Shown piece by piece: positions 42,432 through 53,508 of a stretch of 64,000 nucleotides of DNA. A program made the position numbers and the translations under genes. How positions within the stretch are numbered: the first letter of the stretch is position 1; each line of letters starts with the position of its first letter. This stretch comes from Phoenix dactylifera (taxonomy: Eukaryota; Streptophyta; Magnoliopsida; Arecales; Arecaceae), in NCBI RefSeq assembly GCF_009389715.1, contig NC_052399.1, positions 6,140,585 through 6,204,584 on the forward strand, read 5' to 3'. A model generated the notes under the pieces. The model saw only the letters and a program-made list of their open reading frames with translations, made no database searches and was not told the DNA's origin.

Positions 42432-44095
42432 ATGATGCCTCTAGTTGTTTCATTGTTCCCTTGGTTTCACCAGTACGCCCTTTTGATCATCCCCTTCCTC
42501 CTCCCCTTGTTGGTGTTCTGTTTTTTCTTCTACGGCCAAAAGAAGGCTCTGCAATCAAAGAGAAGAAAGCTTACATCGCTTCCCTCCCCGCCAAGGCTTC
42601 CCGCCTTGGGCAACCTCCATCAGCTCGGCTCCCTCGCGCATCGCTCCTTGCAATCGCTCTCCGAGAAGTATGGCCCTCTGATGCTCTTCCACTTCGGCCG
42701 CATCCCCACCGTCATCGTCTCCTCACCTCAAGCAGCTCAGGAAGTCATGAAGGCCCAAGACCTTGTCTTTGCGAGTAGGCCAAAGTCGAGCATGGCTGAC
42801 AGGCTTTTATACCATTCTCATGACGTTGCCTTCTCACCCTACGGCGACTACTGGCGGCAGGTGAGGCGAATCTGCGTCGTCCACCTACTCAGCCTCAGGA
42901 GGGTGCAATCATTTCAGTTGGTTAGAGAAGAAGAGGTAGCGGTAATGATTGATAGCATTCGTCGCGCCGCCTCTAGCACGCAACCTGTGAATCTTAGCAA
43001 GTTGATATCTAGCCTCACCTACGACGTAATCTGCAGAGTGGCATTTGGGAGGAAGTACTCCGAGAAGGAGGGTGGTGAGAACGGCGTCCGGGAAATGCTT
43101 AGAGAGTTCACGGCGCTGCTGGGAACGTTCCCTACGAGGGACTTCATTCCATGGCTGGGTTGGGTTGATTGGTTGAGAGGCTTGGATGCAAGGGTAAGGA
43201 ACACCTCCAAACAGATAGACTGTTTGATCGAGAAAGTAATAGAGGACCATCTCCATGTTAAGAATGATGGAAGGGATGTTTATAAGGACAGCGGCGACTT
43301 CGTCGATGTTCTGCTCTCCCTCGACAATGACAAGGATGACAGCATCGGCAGTTCTCTCGGCAAGGACAGCATCAAGGCTCTTATTATGGTAAGCCCACTC
43401 TGCCTTACTTTGTCCATAATTCCTCAAGAAAAGAAGAAAAATTAGTAGTAGGAGTTCATAATCCAACATTTTTATTTTGACAGGATATGTTTGCTGCTGG
43501 TACTGACACGACATACACGGTGATAGAATGGGTGATGGCAGAGCTTGTCAGACACCCGAAAGACATGAAAAGAGTGCAAGAGGAAGTAGGAAAGGTGGTT
43601 GGATTAAAAGAGAAGATAGAAGAGGAATTACTAGATGAGATGAACTACCTGAAGGCAGTGATTAAAGAGTCTCTGAGGTTGCACCCGCCAATTTCTTTAC
43701 TAGTTCCCCGGGAATCCATCGAAGATACCCAGCTGCAAGGCTATGACATCCCAGGAGGGACTAGAGTCATGATCAATGCTTGGGCAATTGCGAGGGATCC
43801 CAGATCATGGGAGAGGGCCGAGGAATTTTGGCCTGATAGGTTTTTGAACAGTTCTGTGGATTTCAAAGGGCAGGACTTCCAATTTATACCATTTGGTGCT
43901 GGCCGGAGAGGCTGCCCTGGCATTGGTTTTGCGATCTCCACCATCGAGCTTGCTCTTGCCAATTTACTGCATCATTTTGATTGGGAGTTGCCCAATGGGA
44001 TGATAGAGGAGTCACTGGATATGACTGAATCAGCTGGACTTACTGCACACAAGAAATTGAATCTGATTCTTGTGGCAAAACCTCGAATCCTTTAA
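42432..44095 (+). CDS. CYP71-type cytochrome P450, gene B
   Basis: Two exons, 42432-43388 and 43484-44095, with a 95-bp phase-0 intron at the same position as in gene A, encode 522 residues. It has the same architecture: N-terminal anchor, PPRLPALGN hinge, I-helix AAGTDTT, ExxR in KESLRLHPP (the usual sequence, unlike gene A), PDRF and heme loop PFGAGRRGCPG with Cys463. The two proteins are very similar, especially in exon 2, so they are recent paralogues. The predicted role is an endoplasmic-reticulum monooxygenase of specialised metabolism; the substrate is unknown. Differences cluster in exon 1 (residues about 170-240), which holds substrate-recognition regions in this family, so the pair may differ in substrate. 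All motifs look intact. Confidence 0.93.
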
Positions 44096-44354
44096 GTCAG
44101 TTAAACTGTATTTCTCTATGCTGTATTTTCATTTGGCATTTTATTGATTACATTTCGATCATGGGTTCCATGTTTAACATTGTATAGCAAAGAACGACTA
44201 AACGTTGCATGAAGCATGGCTATGGTATATAATGGACTTGTTATCTATTATTAGAGAGAAAATGCTGAACTTATTATCTGTAAATATTTTTTAGATCCGG
44301 TGCTTGTGGATACATGATGCTGTTGGGATTCAGATCCGAAAACTTTTTCAGAGA

Positions 44355-44438
44355 AATATTGGTATTGTTTAGATTGGAAAATTATAGGTGCTTATTTGTA
44401 TAAATATTGGTATTGTTTAGATTGGAAAATTATAGGTA
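44355..44438. repeat. Short tandem duplication, 47-bp period
   Basis: AAATATTGGTATTGTTTAGA..AATTATAGGT is present at 44355 and again at 44402 with no visible change in the shared 36 bp, so this is a very recent duplication. Confidence 0.9.
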
Positions 44439-44679
44439 CCTTTATGTTTGATTTTATATATTTTAAATTTATCTAGTCCGTATGTAGGATGCCGTAAAGC
44501 CTTCTCTATTCGAACCTATCGAAAGTTTAATTACACTAGTCCTTATATGCACAAATGTTTGAAGAAATGGATGTTGCTACATTTACTCAATAATCTCCAC
44601 ATAGGTATCACGCATGGCTTATAGGTAGTTTACTATAGGCTGAAATGACGGCTTTACATTTAACACTTTAGAAAAATGT

Positions 44680-45650
44680 GATTTCAACAATTTTCGGTGA
44701 GAATTTGGTGGAGAAGAAGCATTTTCCTAAAGAAATACTTAAATTTCTGGAAAAGGTAGTACTGGTAAAAAGATTTACATGAGCTAATTACTAGGTTATA
44801 GTATTAAATGAAGTTGGAAAATAAATTTAGGAAGAGATAGAAAAACCAACAAATTGCGAGATCTACAAAATAGTTACATGAGTTATGGTGCATCCTCGAT
44901 CTAATTTTTGTCATCATTTCTCTAATATTTTTAAAAAGTTCAACAACAATGTCAGTACTCTATAATCTCACAAATCTCATAGCACAATAAGGATGATGCT
45001 TAAGTGCATGGTCGGTTAATTTATCACATGCTCCTCTCATGTAGTCCCTCTCCTCTTCGTTGCAATGAGCATATCTCCTCTCTCAAACATCTTACAATAC
45101 TGCCTTCTCTTCTATGCCTTTACCAAACCTCCTTTTTGCCAACTTTGATGGTTTAGAAAAAACATGATTGAACAAATTTCAATGAGATTTTAAGAGAGCC
45201 AAAGAAGTTTCCTAAAGAAATATTTATTATCCAAAAAAGAAATACTTGTAAAAAGATTTACATAAGATAATTACTAGCTGATGTCATGAAATGAAGTTGG
45301 AAAATAAACTTATGAAAGATAGGGACAAAACAACATATTGTGAGATCTATAAAATGCTTACATAACTTCTAGGACATTATCAAATCCAATGTTTGTCACT
45401 AATTCTCTATTGTTTCGAAAAGGACAATGACATGGTAAGTACCATATAATCTCATGAATCTTACATGCATAGTAAAGGTAGTGGTTAAGTGGATAGTCCA
45501 TTAATTCATCACCTACCACTCCCTCCCATCTAGTCCCTTTCCTTTGCTATGCACTGCCATACCTCCTCTCCCATGCATTGTCAAACCTCCTATCGTATGC
45601 CTTGTCATACCTTCTCCTTGTCGACTTTAAGATTATTTTTGGCTAGCTAA
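44680..45650. repeat. Imperfect tandem duplication, about 485-bp period
   Basis: Two consecutive diverged copies. Ordered shared landmarks are TTTCCTAAAGAAATA (44722 / 45210 region), GTAAAAAGATTTACAT (44765 / 45249), AAATGAAGTTGGAAAATAAA, GAGATCTA.AAAAT, CATATAATCTCA-type segments, and TAGTCCCT near 45042 / 45531. No ORF is conserved between the copies. Confidence 0.75.
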
Positions 45651-46670
45651 ATCCCTATTCTATTCTGGTTTCTTTTTTATCTTCACACGTCCCTCGTATT
45701 TATACTCTTCTCATTTAGAAACTTTTGTTTGTTGAAGTTTTTCTTTATTTATATAAATCGTTTATATGTATCAACTTACAAAAATTGATGTTACGAGTAA
45801 TGGTAATCAATTGATGCTATTTTTTTTTTCTTTATTTTCATCATATATGATGGCTTATAATTACTATATACCATAACTATCATTATCTATATAAGGAAAA
45901 AAATTTAACCTAAGGCTTGATCAGACAAATAAGAAATTTTTTTGTTATCAATGATTAAATAGTGTCCTTGAAGTGAACCATGTATTTTTACTTAAACCAG
46001 CTAGGATTTGTAGTTAAATAATGAAGGCATACTTGGATCAATCATGATTCACTTGAATTTCATGATTTTCTCGACCCTCCGGTTAGAAAATGAGAAGAAA
46101 ATTATATTGGATGCTTGGATCATGGTTACTAGTACATTTGCTTTGTGTCTAGGTTTATAATTCATATATTATTTGGTTAGGACTTTACAAACATAGAGGG
46201 TCATATTTTTGTCTTCTTGATATATAGATTAAATCCCATCACAATACATGATTTTTTAATTATAGATATTTTTAATTATGTAAATCATCATAAATAGTAT
46301 GGATGTCTAATTTAAATGATTAGTTATTAATTTCGGAGCTCAGAGGAATAGATATTTTTTTCTCTTAAAAGAGCCGTCCATCTTAATAGAAAAAAAATCC
46401 AATTTTATTAAATTTAAATTAATCATTAATTATAATTTATATCACTGAGAGCCTATTTGATTGTTTTTATTGGATTAGGCTGGAAATCCTATATAATTTA
46501 TAGATTGGCCATTCGTTTAAGTATAGCCAAGCAAATTCCATCCAATCCAAAGTGCAAAGGAAGATTTTTTTAAAAAATATTTTTTTTTTAAGTTCAAAAA
46601 TTAAAACCTGGATAGGTTTTTAGGAAATAAAAATTAGGTAAGCCAATAAATCTGATGAATTTTCAGCTCA
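45651..46670. other. Intergenic AT-rich sequence
   Basis: No gene or element recognised between the tandem duplication and the TA microsatellite before the small membrane-protein gene. Confidence 0.4.
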
Positions 46671-46673
46671 ACC

Positions 46674-46674
<1 letters not shown>

Positions 46675-46732
<58 letters not shown>
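46675..46732. repeat. (TA)n microsatellite
   Basis: An uninterrupted TA run of about 58 bp, ending 73 bp before the start codon of the small membrane-protein gene, so it lies in that gene's proximal promoter. Confidence 0.95.
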
Positions 46733-46736
<4 letters not shown>

Positions 46737-46804
46737 AGTAGCTATTTTGTACCTCGGAGGTTCTGCAGCCAGGCCAGTGAGAGAGGCTGAAAGGGGAAGC
46801 AGAG

Positions 46805-47134
46805 ATGGCGTCGCGTCGGTGGGCTTACTTCCGAATAATGACAGGCACCGTCCTTGGTGGAATCCTCGGCTTCTACGTCATGCACCGCGTCGAGACCAGC
46901 TACAAGGCAGCCCTTCTCTTTCTCGCTTTCCTTTCAGTCCTTCCTAAATTGATGGCTTTCTTGGATTTCTATACAGAGAGAAATAGACTTCTTCATTAAC
47001 CTTCTTAAATATCGTGGGTTCTTCTGGTCCAGGAGAAGATGAAGGAGAGATTGATCAAGTACGAGAACGAAATGAAGAAGAGGGGACAGCTTGAACAACA
47101 AAAGGATCAGTCAGAGCTCTTATCGGACTCTTAA
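46805..47134 (+). CDS. Small single-pass membrane protein, 67 aa, conserved plant type
   Basis: Exon 1 46805-46906 (34 codons) and exon 2 47033-47134 (33 codons plus TAA). Residues about 10-27 form one hydrophobic segment (IMTGTVLGGILGFYVMHR); the C-terminal half is a charged helix (EKMKERLIKYENEMKKRGQL), probably coiled. I recall similar short plant proteins of unknown function starting MASRW.YFRI. The junction SYK/EKMKER fits that family, but the intron then starts with GC, not GT (AAG/GCAGCC..GGTCCAG/GAG), an apparent GC-AG intron. Without splicing the frame would read to a stop at 46999. The start is chosen because MASRRWAYFRI matches the remembered family start. Confidence 0.75.
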
Positions 47135-50100
47135 ACCTTTCCCAACGCTCAAATTCCTATGTCTCTTTCAATTTTAAGCATGCCTAATTTTCCCCCATAA
47201 GTTTTGGGGGATTTCAGGATCCAGCGGTATCAAGATTTAAGGTAACTTCTGCTTGTAAGCCCGTGTATTTGGCATGGGGCAGGAAATTTAAATATTTGAG
47301 TATTTGCTTTTGATTTCTTTTTGTTTTGTTTTCATGGTTTGGTTTACTTGGTTGTATGTGCCGCCCAGAGGATTAAGTGGAGTAGGAGCCGATTTTTTGG
47401 GCCTTCAGACCTAGTGACAAACATGTGGTGGGTGCTTCAAGTTACTTCTCGATCAGAGCTATCGATAGGAAATAAAATGTTGTTGTAAAAATTTGAGAAC
47501 TGTTGAATCTGGGGTTGATGGTTTCTGTTTCTGTTTATAGGAAGCCGTATTGACATGGGGAGCATTTTCTGCTTATGTTGGAATAAATCCTCTTGCCTGC
47601 AGTGACTCATACTTGGCAGGTTCGTGACATTGTGCACCTACTGAAACCACTTAGAGATTTAGGCTTGCAAATATTTCTTGCAGCCAACCCTCAACTCGTA
47701 GACCACTTGTTTGAGGTTATGTCTTCAAGTCCCTCCATTTCCCTCCTTAGTAGGAAAATGAGATCATCTATAGTGTTAGTTTAACAAGGAAAAAACAAAA
47801 GAAGTAAGGTGTAGAGGGGACAAGGAAGGGGCTGCATATGGCGATCTTAAATCCGTGCCATAAGTTTTGTGGATTTATTCTTAGCTAACGTAAATGTGGA
47901 GCAACAGAATGACTGGAATCCCATTGACGTTTAATTTTCCCTTAAAAAAATAAAATAAGCTATGATAAGCCTTAGGAGCTTCACTATTAAAGTATGTTGC
48001 ATAATGCCGTAATCTGATTCAATCTACATTATCTAATCAGATCCAAAATATAGAAGAATCTTTACTTTCTCTTCAATCTTATGTCAATGTTCCTCATGCA
48101 CAACTTGGAAAAGTTCAACTGAATTTGATGACAACCAAAACAAGACTTTTCAGTTGATTTTCATATTTCATGCATGGAGATATACTTTTCTTTCTTACAG
48201 TTACATCTAAAATAAAATAATAATTAAACTTTACATTTTTGCCTCGTAAAAGAAGAAGGATAAAAAGCAATATCAGTAATTGCCTGGTTTTCATAATTCA
48301 TGGCCATTAATTTATCAAACCTGAAATACCATCTATTCCATAGCATTGTGCCATAATCGCTTATTCCATCAGAACCTTTACCTTGTTTTCAATCTTATAA
48401 CTACATCTGCCCCCCATGTTCCCTATTTTCACTCCTATAAGTGATTAAACTACCTTCAACAAATGAACAAGAATTTTCTAGTTGATCTTACATATGAAGG
48501 TCTTATTCAACATGGATTAATTCTTGATGTTATGAGGACAAGTCACCTAGATACGATATTAGTGCACCTTTAAGGTGACTTGGAATTCAACAAATTGCAT
48601 CCCAATGTGGAGCTTCGAGAGTATGAGAATTCAGTAAACTAACCATAAGAGCTTTATTTGGTTGAGTGGTCATTAGGTAGATGACTGTAAGTTTCATCAG
48701 TTGAAGCTGGTTGGTTTTATTGATAATGTCCAAGTATGGTGGAATATTCATAACTAGTGTCTAGATTACCATTTGAATAATTAAATTCAGCAGAAGATTC
48801 AGGCTCATCTTGATATCAAGAGCATTTCTATATTCAGCCAGGGGAAGGTCATAGTCTATTGACAAGGATCTATTTTTGTATACATGTATTTGTAGGAGCA
48901 TCTCTGGTTGGTCTTCAGATGTGCTAATGGTCCAAAACGGATTATCCTTTATGTACTTCCCAGTTCTCATGAAGACGAGATTCCTGCGGTATAACATATT
49001 TAGAGATAGGTTTTCTAAGGTGAAGATTTTAGAGATTTGTCTATCATGTCAGTTGCATACAAGATGAGCCTGAAGATGTTGGAGTTAGCATTAGAAGCTT
49101 TAGAGATGGTAGTTATGTATATTTGGAAATGTCTGGACATTGTGGGATTGGTAAATGTATTTGACTGTCTCAGCTACAGGTTTTTCCACTAATATATCAA
49201 ACTTTGTTATACAAGTGCCCGTAGAGATCATGAGTTCTGGGAACCATTTGTGGGTTGTGCTGGAAGACAATCTGGTTTCATTGAAGGTGAATTTGTTTCT
49301 TGGAGATAATGACCCCCAAATTTTAGGTTAGTAACACCTTTGTTTTTGGAAAGATCTTAAGAAAGCAATATTCTCTTAGGCATTATTGAATACCACTAAG
49401 ATGTTTCTAGGTAATGATTTGACTCCACCTCATTTTGGAAGCTAATCTAATAGTTGTCTACATGTAACATCCAGGAGGACCTGCTCTCAGTTTTGGTATC
49501 TTTGAGACTGCTTCAATAATAATGACTGCTGATAGAAGATTTGAACAGCATAGGGCACCCGTGTCAGTGAATTTTGTGGCTGACAATATGGTGGATTGAT
49601 TGGAGGTTGCTGCTCATGGTAAATAAGTGAATCATTACTGTGCTGCTCATGGTAAATAAGTGATAAATATTAAATATTGATTCAACTTGATCCATACTTT
49701 TCTTTTTATGCGCTCATGGAAATTGTAGGATGAGTCTTTTTTGACTGGGTTAACCTTGGGGTGATGTAGAGCAGAACTACAGTTTTAGGACGAGGCATCA
49801 CATGCCAACCATGAATCAAAAGAATTTTGAGGTTTATGCATAATGGACTAAAGGCTTACTTGAGAGCTTGGTGGTAGAGGTCTTTCTTGGTAGAGATTTA
49901 ATCTTTGTGCTCGTTTCTTGGATACATATTTTCACTGCAAACCTATCTGAAAGATATCTGATTTAATCTCTGTTTTGGATGCCTTTTTCATTTTTTTTCC
50001 TGGTTGTCTTGAAATGGAGCTCCTGTGGCAAGTTAAAGATGTCGGTGAGGGCGGATCTATTCGTTTTTGCCTGATGTATGATATTTCTGTGTTTCACCTT

Positions 50101-51430
50101 CTAAAACCAGGGAAATGAACTTCAGGACATCCATTGAACCTTAAATTGTACTGGTCATATGGAAATTCTTGAAAGACAAACGTGTCTTAATTTGCTTTTG
50201 TTTTTAACATTGTTTGATACCACAAGGAAAAGTTTGTCCAGATATTGATGCGAATAAGTTAGATATTCTATCTGTATCTTATTTGAAATGTATAAATTTG
50301 TTTGCAGACTTGGATTCATTTCTATATAGTTTCCAATACATGTCATTCCTTTCTACCACGAGCAAATGTTGGCAGAGAAACACTTGTATTTTTCCTGAAG
50401 AGAATCACAAAGTTTGGCTTTTTACTCGTGAGGAATAAGAACAAACTCTGGGTTTTTTGCTTCTCTTCAAGCCACCAGAGCTTCAATAACAATACAGTCA
50501 GGACATTGTAAGACCTACAACTTAATGTTCTAGATTTAAATGGCATCAGGTCTCAAACATAAATCTTGATGTATCATCATAATAGCATTTGGCTATGCAA
50601 CTCCAATTGGCATGATTCTGGATGCTCTAAAAAGCACTTTTCAAGGGCGTTTTTTTGCAATTTATTGATAACCTCAAAGTTATCCGCTTGTAGCTTCTGC
50701 ACCCTTGCATGCCAAATGGTCCCAATCTTGCTGGTTTGCACCTGCACTAGAGATCTTAAGCAGTATCAGTCTTGACAGACGATTACAACATTTGATGGAA
50801 TTAAATTTGGGAACTCCAAACCGTAAGTTGTGCAGGACCTTACTTGATGGAATTATCAAACTTGGAAGCTATGATTAAAAAAGATCATCAGGGAAAGCCT
50901 GGAATTCATTATTAATATCCTGCAAATCATCATGGAAATGACTATGGATCGGTACATCAATCAAACTATGCCACATACTTGCATGCCCCTCAATCAATCA
51001 ATTTGAAAACATACTTAAAAGAGCTCCAAACAATTTAAAAACGAGAAGTAGGGAAATGGTCAAAGACTTTGGGTGAGACATCGGCATTGTTAGGGTGTGA
51101 TCTCCCAACCACTACCTCTCTACCTCGTCGCCTTCGCCACACCATCCAAACCTTGCTGCCTGCCCCATACCATCACTGCCTTCAATATTGCCCATGCTAT
51201 ATTGCTGGTGCCGCCATCACCGCTGCACTGTTGTAGCCATTGTCGCCACTTTTATCATATTATTGCCATCCTGGCTGCCTCCATCATGTCACAGCTGCTA
51301 CTACCTCTTTCGCAACCATCAATATATTTATATTTTAAAATAATTAACTATATCAAATATATTTATATTTAAAAGTTAAATAAAAAATATAATTTTATTT
51401 TTTTATATTTTAAAAATAGAAAAAATGGAA
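47135..51430. other. Long intergenic stretch, little recognised
   Basis: AT-rich with only short ORFs. 48790-49075 carries a short inverted pair (CAGGCTCATCTTG and CAAGATGAGCCTG). On the minus strand at about 50755-50600 an open frame reads SKIGTIWHARVQKLQADNFE and on to a stop, after an AG acceptor-like site; this might be an exon or a transposon remnant. 51090-51310 is pyrimidine-rich, CCATC/GCC-rich, with no recognised product. No RNA gene was identified. Confidence 0.4.
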
Positions 51431-52400
51431 GTGTTGCTGTTGGGAATCGGTCTGTCTTAGACGTCGAGCAAGTGTTGTGACGGTGCTGGAGGACTCAGTG
51501 ATTGGCTGCTTTGATTGTATTCGGTTGAGACTTGAGGCAGATGACTGTTGTTGGAATTTTGGTCCGGTAGCCGTGCTCCGTCTTGAAACAGCAAAAACGA
51601 AGAAGTTCTCTTGGCGGAGGGTATCCGGTGGAGATCCTCTGATGCCTAAGTCAGAATGATGCTTAGAGAACAGAATAAAATTTTTTGGGGTCTGTCAGGG
51701 CGTCCGAGTGCTTACTTGGAAGATCTCCCAAGAAGTTGGTTGTATAGGCGAAGATGAGAACCTATCACTTTGGAATTCAGGCACGTGGGTCGGACGGAAT
51801 GGGCTAGTCTCTGCACATTCCAGGGGCGTAAAGGTTTCGCATTTGGATCGCGCTTGTATGTTAAGTCGGAGGGATTTCATAGATCGTCTAGGATCTCGGC
51901 TAGGATATCGCAGCTATAAAGAGTTTTCAAAATTCGAACCTGCACTTTTGGGCGCACTACATGGCTGCACCGGTTGATGGTGTGCCGGCTTCACGGCGAA
52001 TTTTGGTTGGACGGCCTTCTGAGAGCTGTGACCGTTCCCATGCACATCACAAAATAATTCCAAACTTCTTGCAGTCGATCTTCGACAATGCATGAAATAG
52101 GCAGATCGCCTAGCTCGCGATAGCGATTTTAGACGGTCTTCTTCGTTGGTCCCTTTGTTTCTCTAGTACAAGACAAGTATCCGGCGGACAAAAGCCAGCA
52201 CTGATGGTTTTCGCGACACCGACGGTGGCCCCACGACCATTTCGGGGGGTGGGACCCACAAGCGTCTACCTCTGCGATGGGATTGGATCGCGGATCGCCT
52301 GCGGATAAGGGGCGAGCCACCAGATTCGCGGTCCCTTTCCTTCTTGCGGTCTCGTGGCACTCTTTTAGCCCAACCACTACTTTCTTTCCGAAGAAAGAAA
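51431..52400. other. Upstream region of the rhomboid-like gene, possible transposon-derived
   Basis: More GC-rich than its surroundings. The part 51600-51730 (GGTGGAGATCCTCTGATGCC, TAAGTCAGAATGATG) resembles sequence often seen in plant LTRs, but I found no paired ends. The minus-strand ORF 52129-52377 shows no family features. The stretch next to 52400 is probably promoter. Confidence 0.35.
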
Positions 52401-52497
52401 AGAAACGAGCGGTCGAAGCAAGTACGAGATGGTCATTCTCGCTAAAACCCAGTTAAAAGCTTCTGCTGCTAATTATTAGTTCTTAGCAAGTGAATTG

Positions 52498-53402
52498 GTG
52501 AGCCAAGCTGGTCTGGTTAATTTTGTTGTATTCCATGTTTTTCCCCCGCTTTTTGTATTTATTTGTAGTTTATCTCCATATTTTGCAAGTGGTGACTCTC
52601 TCTCTTGTTGTTCTGATGATCAGCCAGTTGTTCTTCCTTGCACCTTCTCTGTGTTTAGGTTGATTTGGTATGTTTAGGTGAGTGGCCAGGACTGCCGGAG
52701 AACCTTGATGGGGTACTGCTCCTACTCGTGAATTCAAGTCTCTAAAGAGACTTATGAATCGGTAAATTAAGTTTATGATCCATTAGAATGCAGAACATAT
52801 GCTGTAAGGACACAAGCACAGACATAAGGTAGACCAGGGCTTTTATTACGACTATTTCAGGTTGTAATGAAACTTGGTGGTTTGGAGTATGATCATGCCT
52901 GGAGTGGATTGATGATTTGAACGTGTGGTTCCTTAAGATAATCCACCAAGCATAATAATACAAAGGAAGGAAAAGAATCGGGTAAATAAAAGAAGCTTTT
53001 TGTAAGTGATTGGGGGAAATCCTGTAGCTTAAACTGAAAAGGAAAGGCATGTGCTGAATCTTTCTTTCAGTATGCGTCAAAAATTGTTGAATATTATACA
53101 TGGACATTTAGAATGATCTGTTATCCTCAAAACTTATAAATTTGTTGAAAAAGGTTGTCTTTTATTATAAAGAAGAAGGTCATTCAATTGTATAGAGTTG
53201 TCAAGATTGGTTCAGACTGATTAATTTTAGCGAGTAATATTCCACTTTATGCTATATTGTTATAAACTATGAAAATGTGGATGTTTGCATGTAATGAAAG
53301 ATGAATAAACTATCCGTTTGTTACCATGATTTTAAGAAGGCACAGCAAAGCAGTTATGGCTTACATAAAACCTTTCATTCTCCTTGTAAATTATGTATGC
53401 AG
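52498..53402 (+). other. Probable 5' UTR intron of the rhomboid-like gene
   Basis: A donor-like GAATTG/GTGAGCC at 52498 and an acceptor TATGCAG at 53402 would remove 905 bp from the leader, leaving a short exon ending at 52497 and joining it to the exon that contains ATG 53509. The evidence is splice-site shape and a CG-rich leader only. Confidence 0.4.
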
Positions 53403-53508
53403 ATCTGGGTAGATTCTGTGGCTTCAGTGCAAACTTAGATAGACCACAAACATTCATGGAGATCTTGGTTACTGATATCATCATCATGTTGGCTATTTCA
53501 GATACATA

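Noticed and set aside
48790-49075. Inverted pair CAGGCTCATCTTG / CAAGATGAGCCTG as a MITE
   Set aside because: No target duplication and no further terminal similarity; a 13-bp inverse match over 270 bp is weak alone.
51600-52140. Possible solo LTR
   Set aside because: Some wording resembles plant LTRs, but neither end nor a target duplication could be defined.
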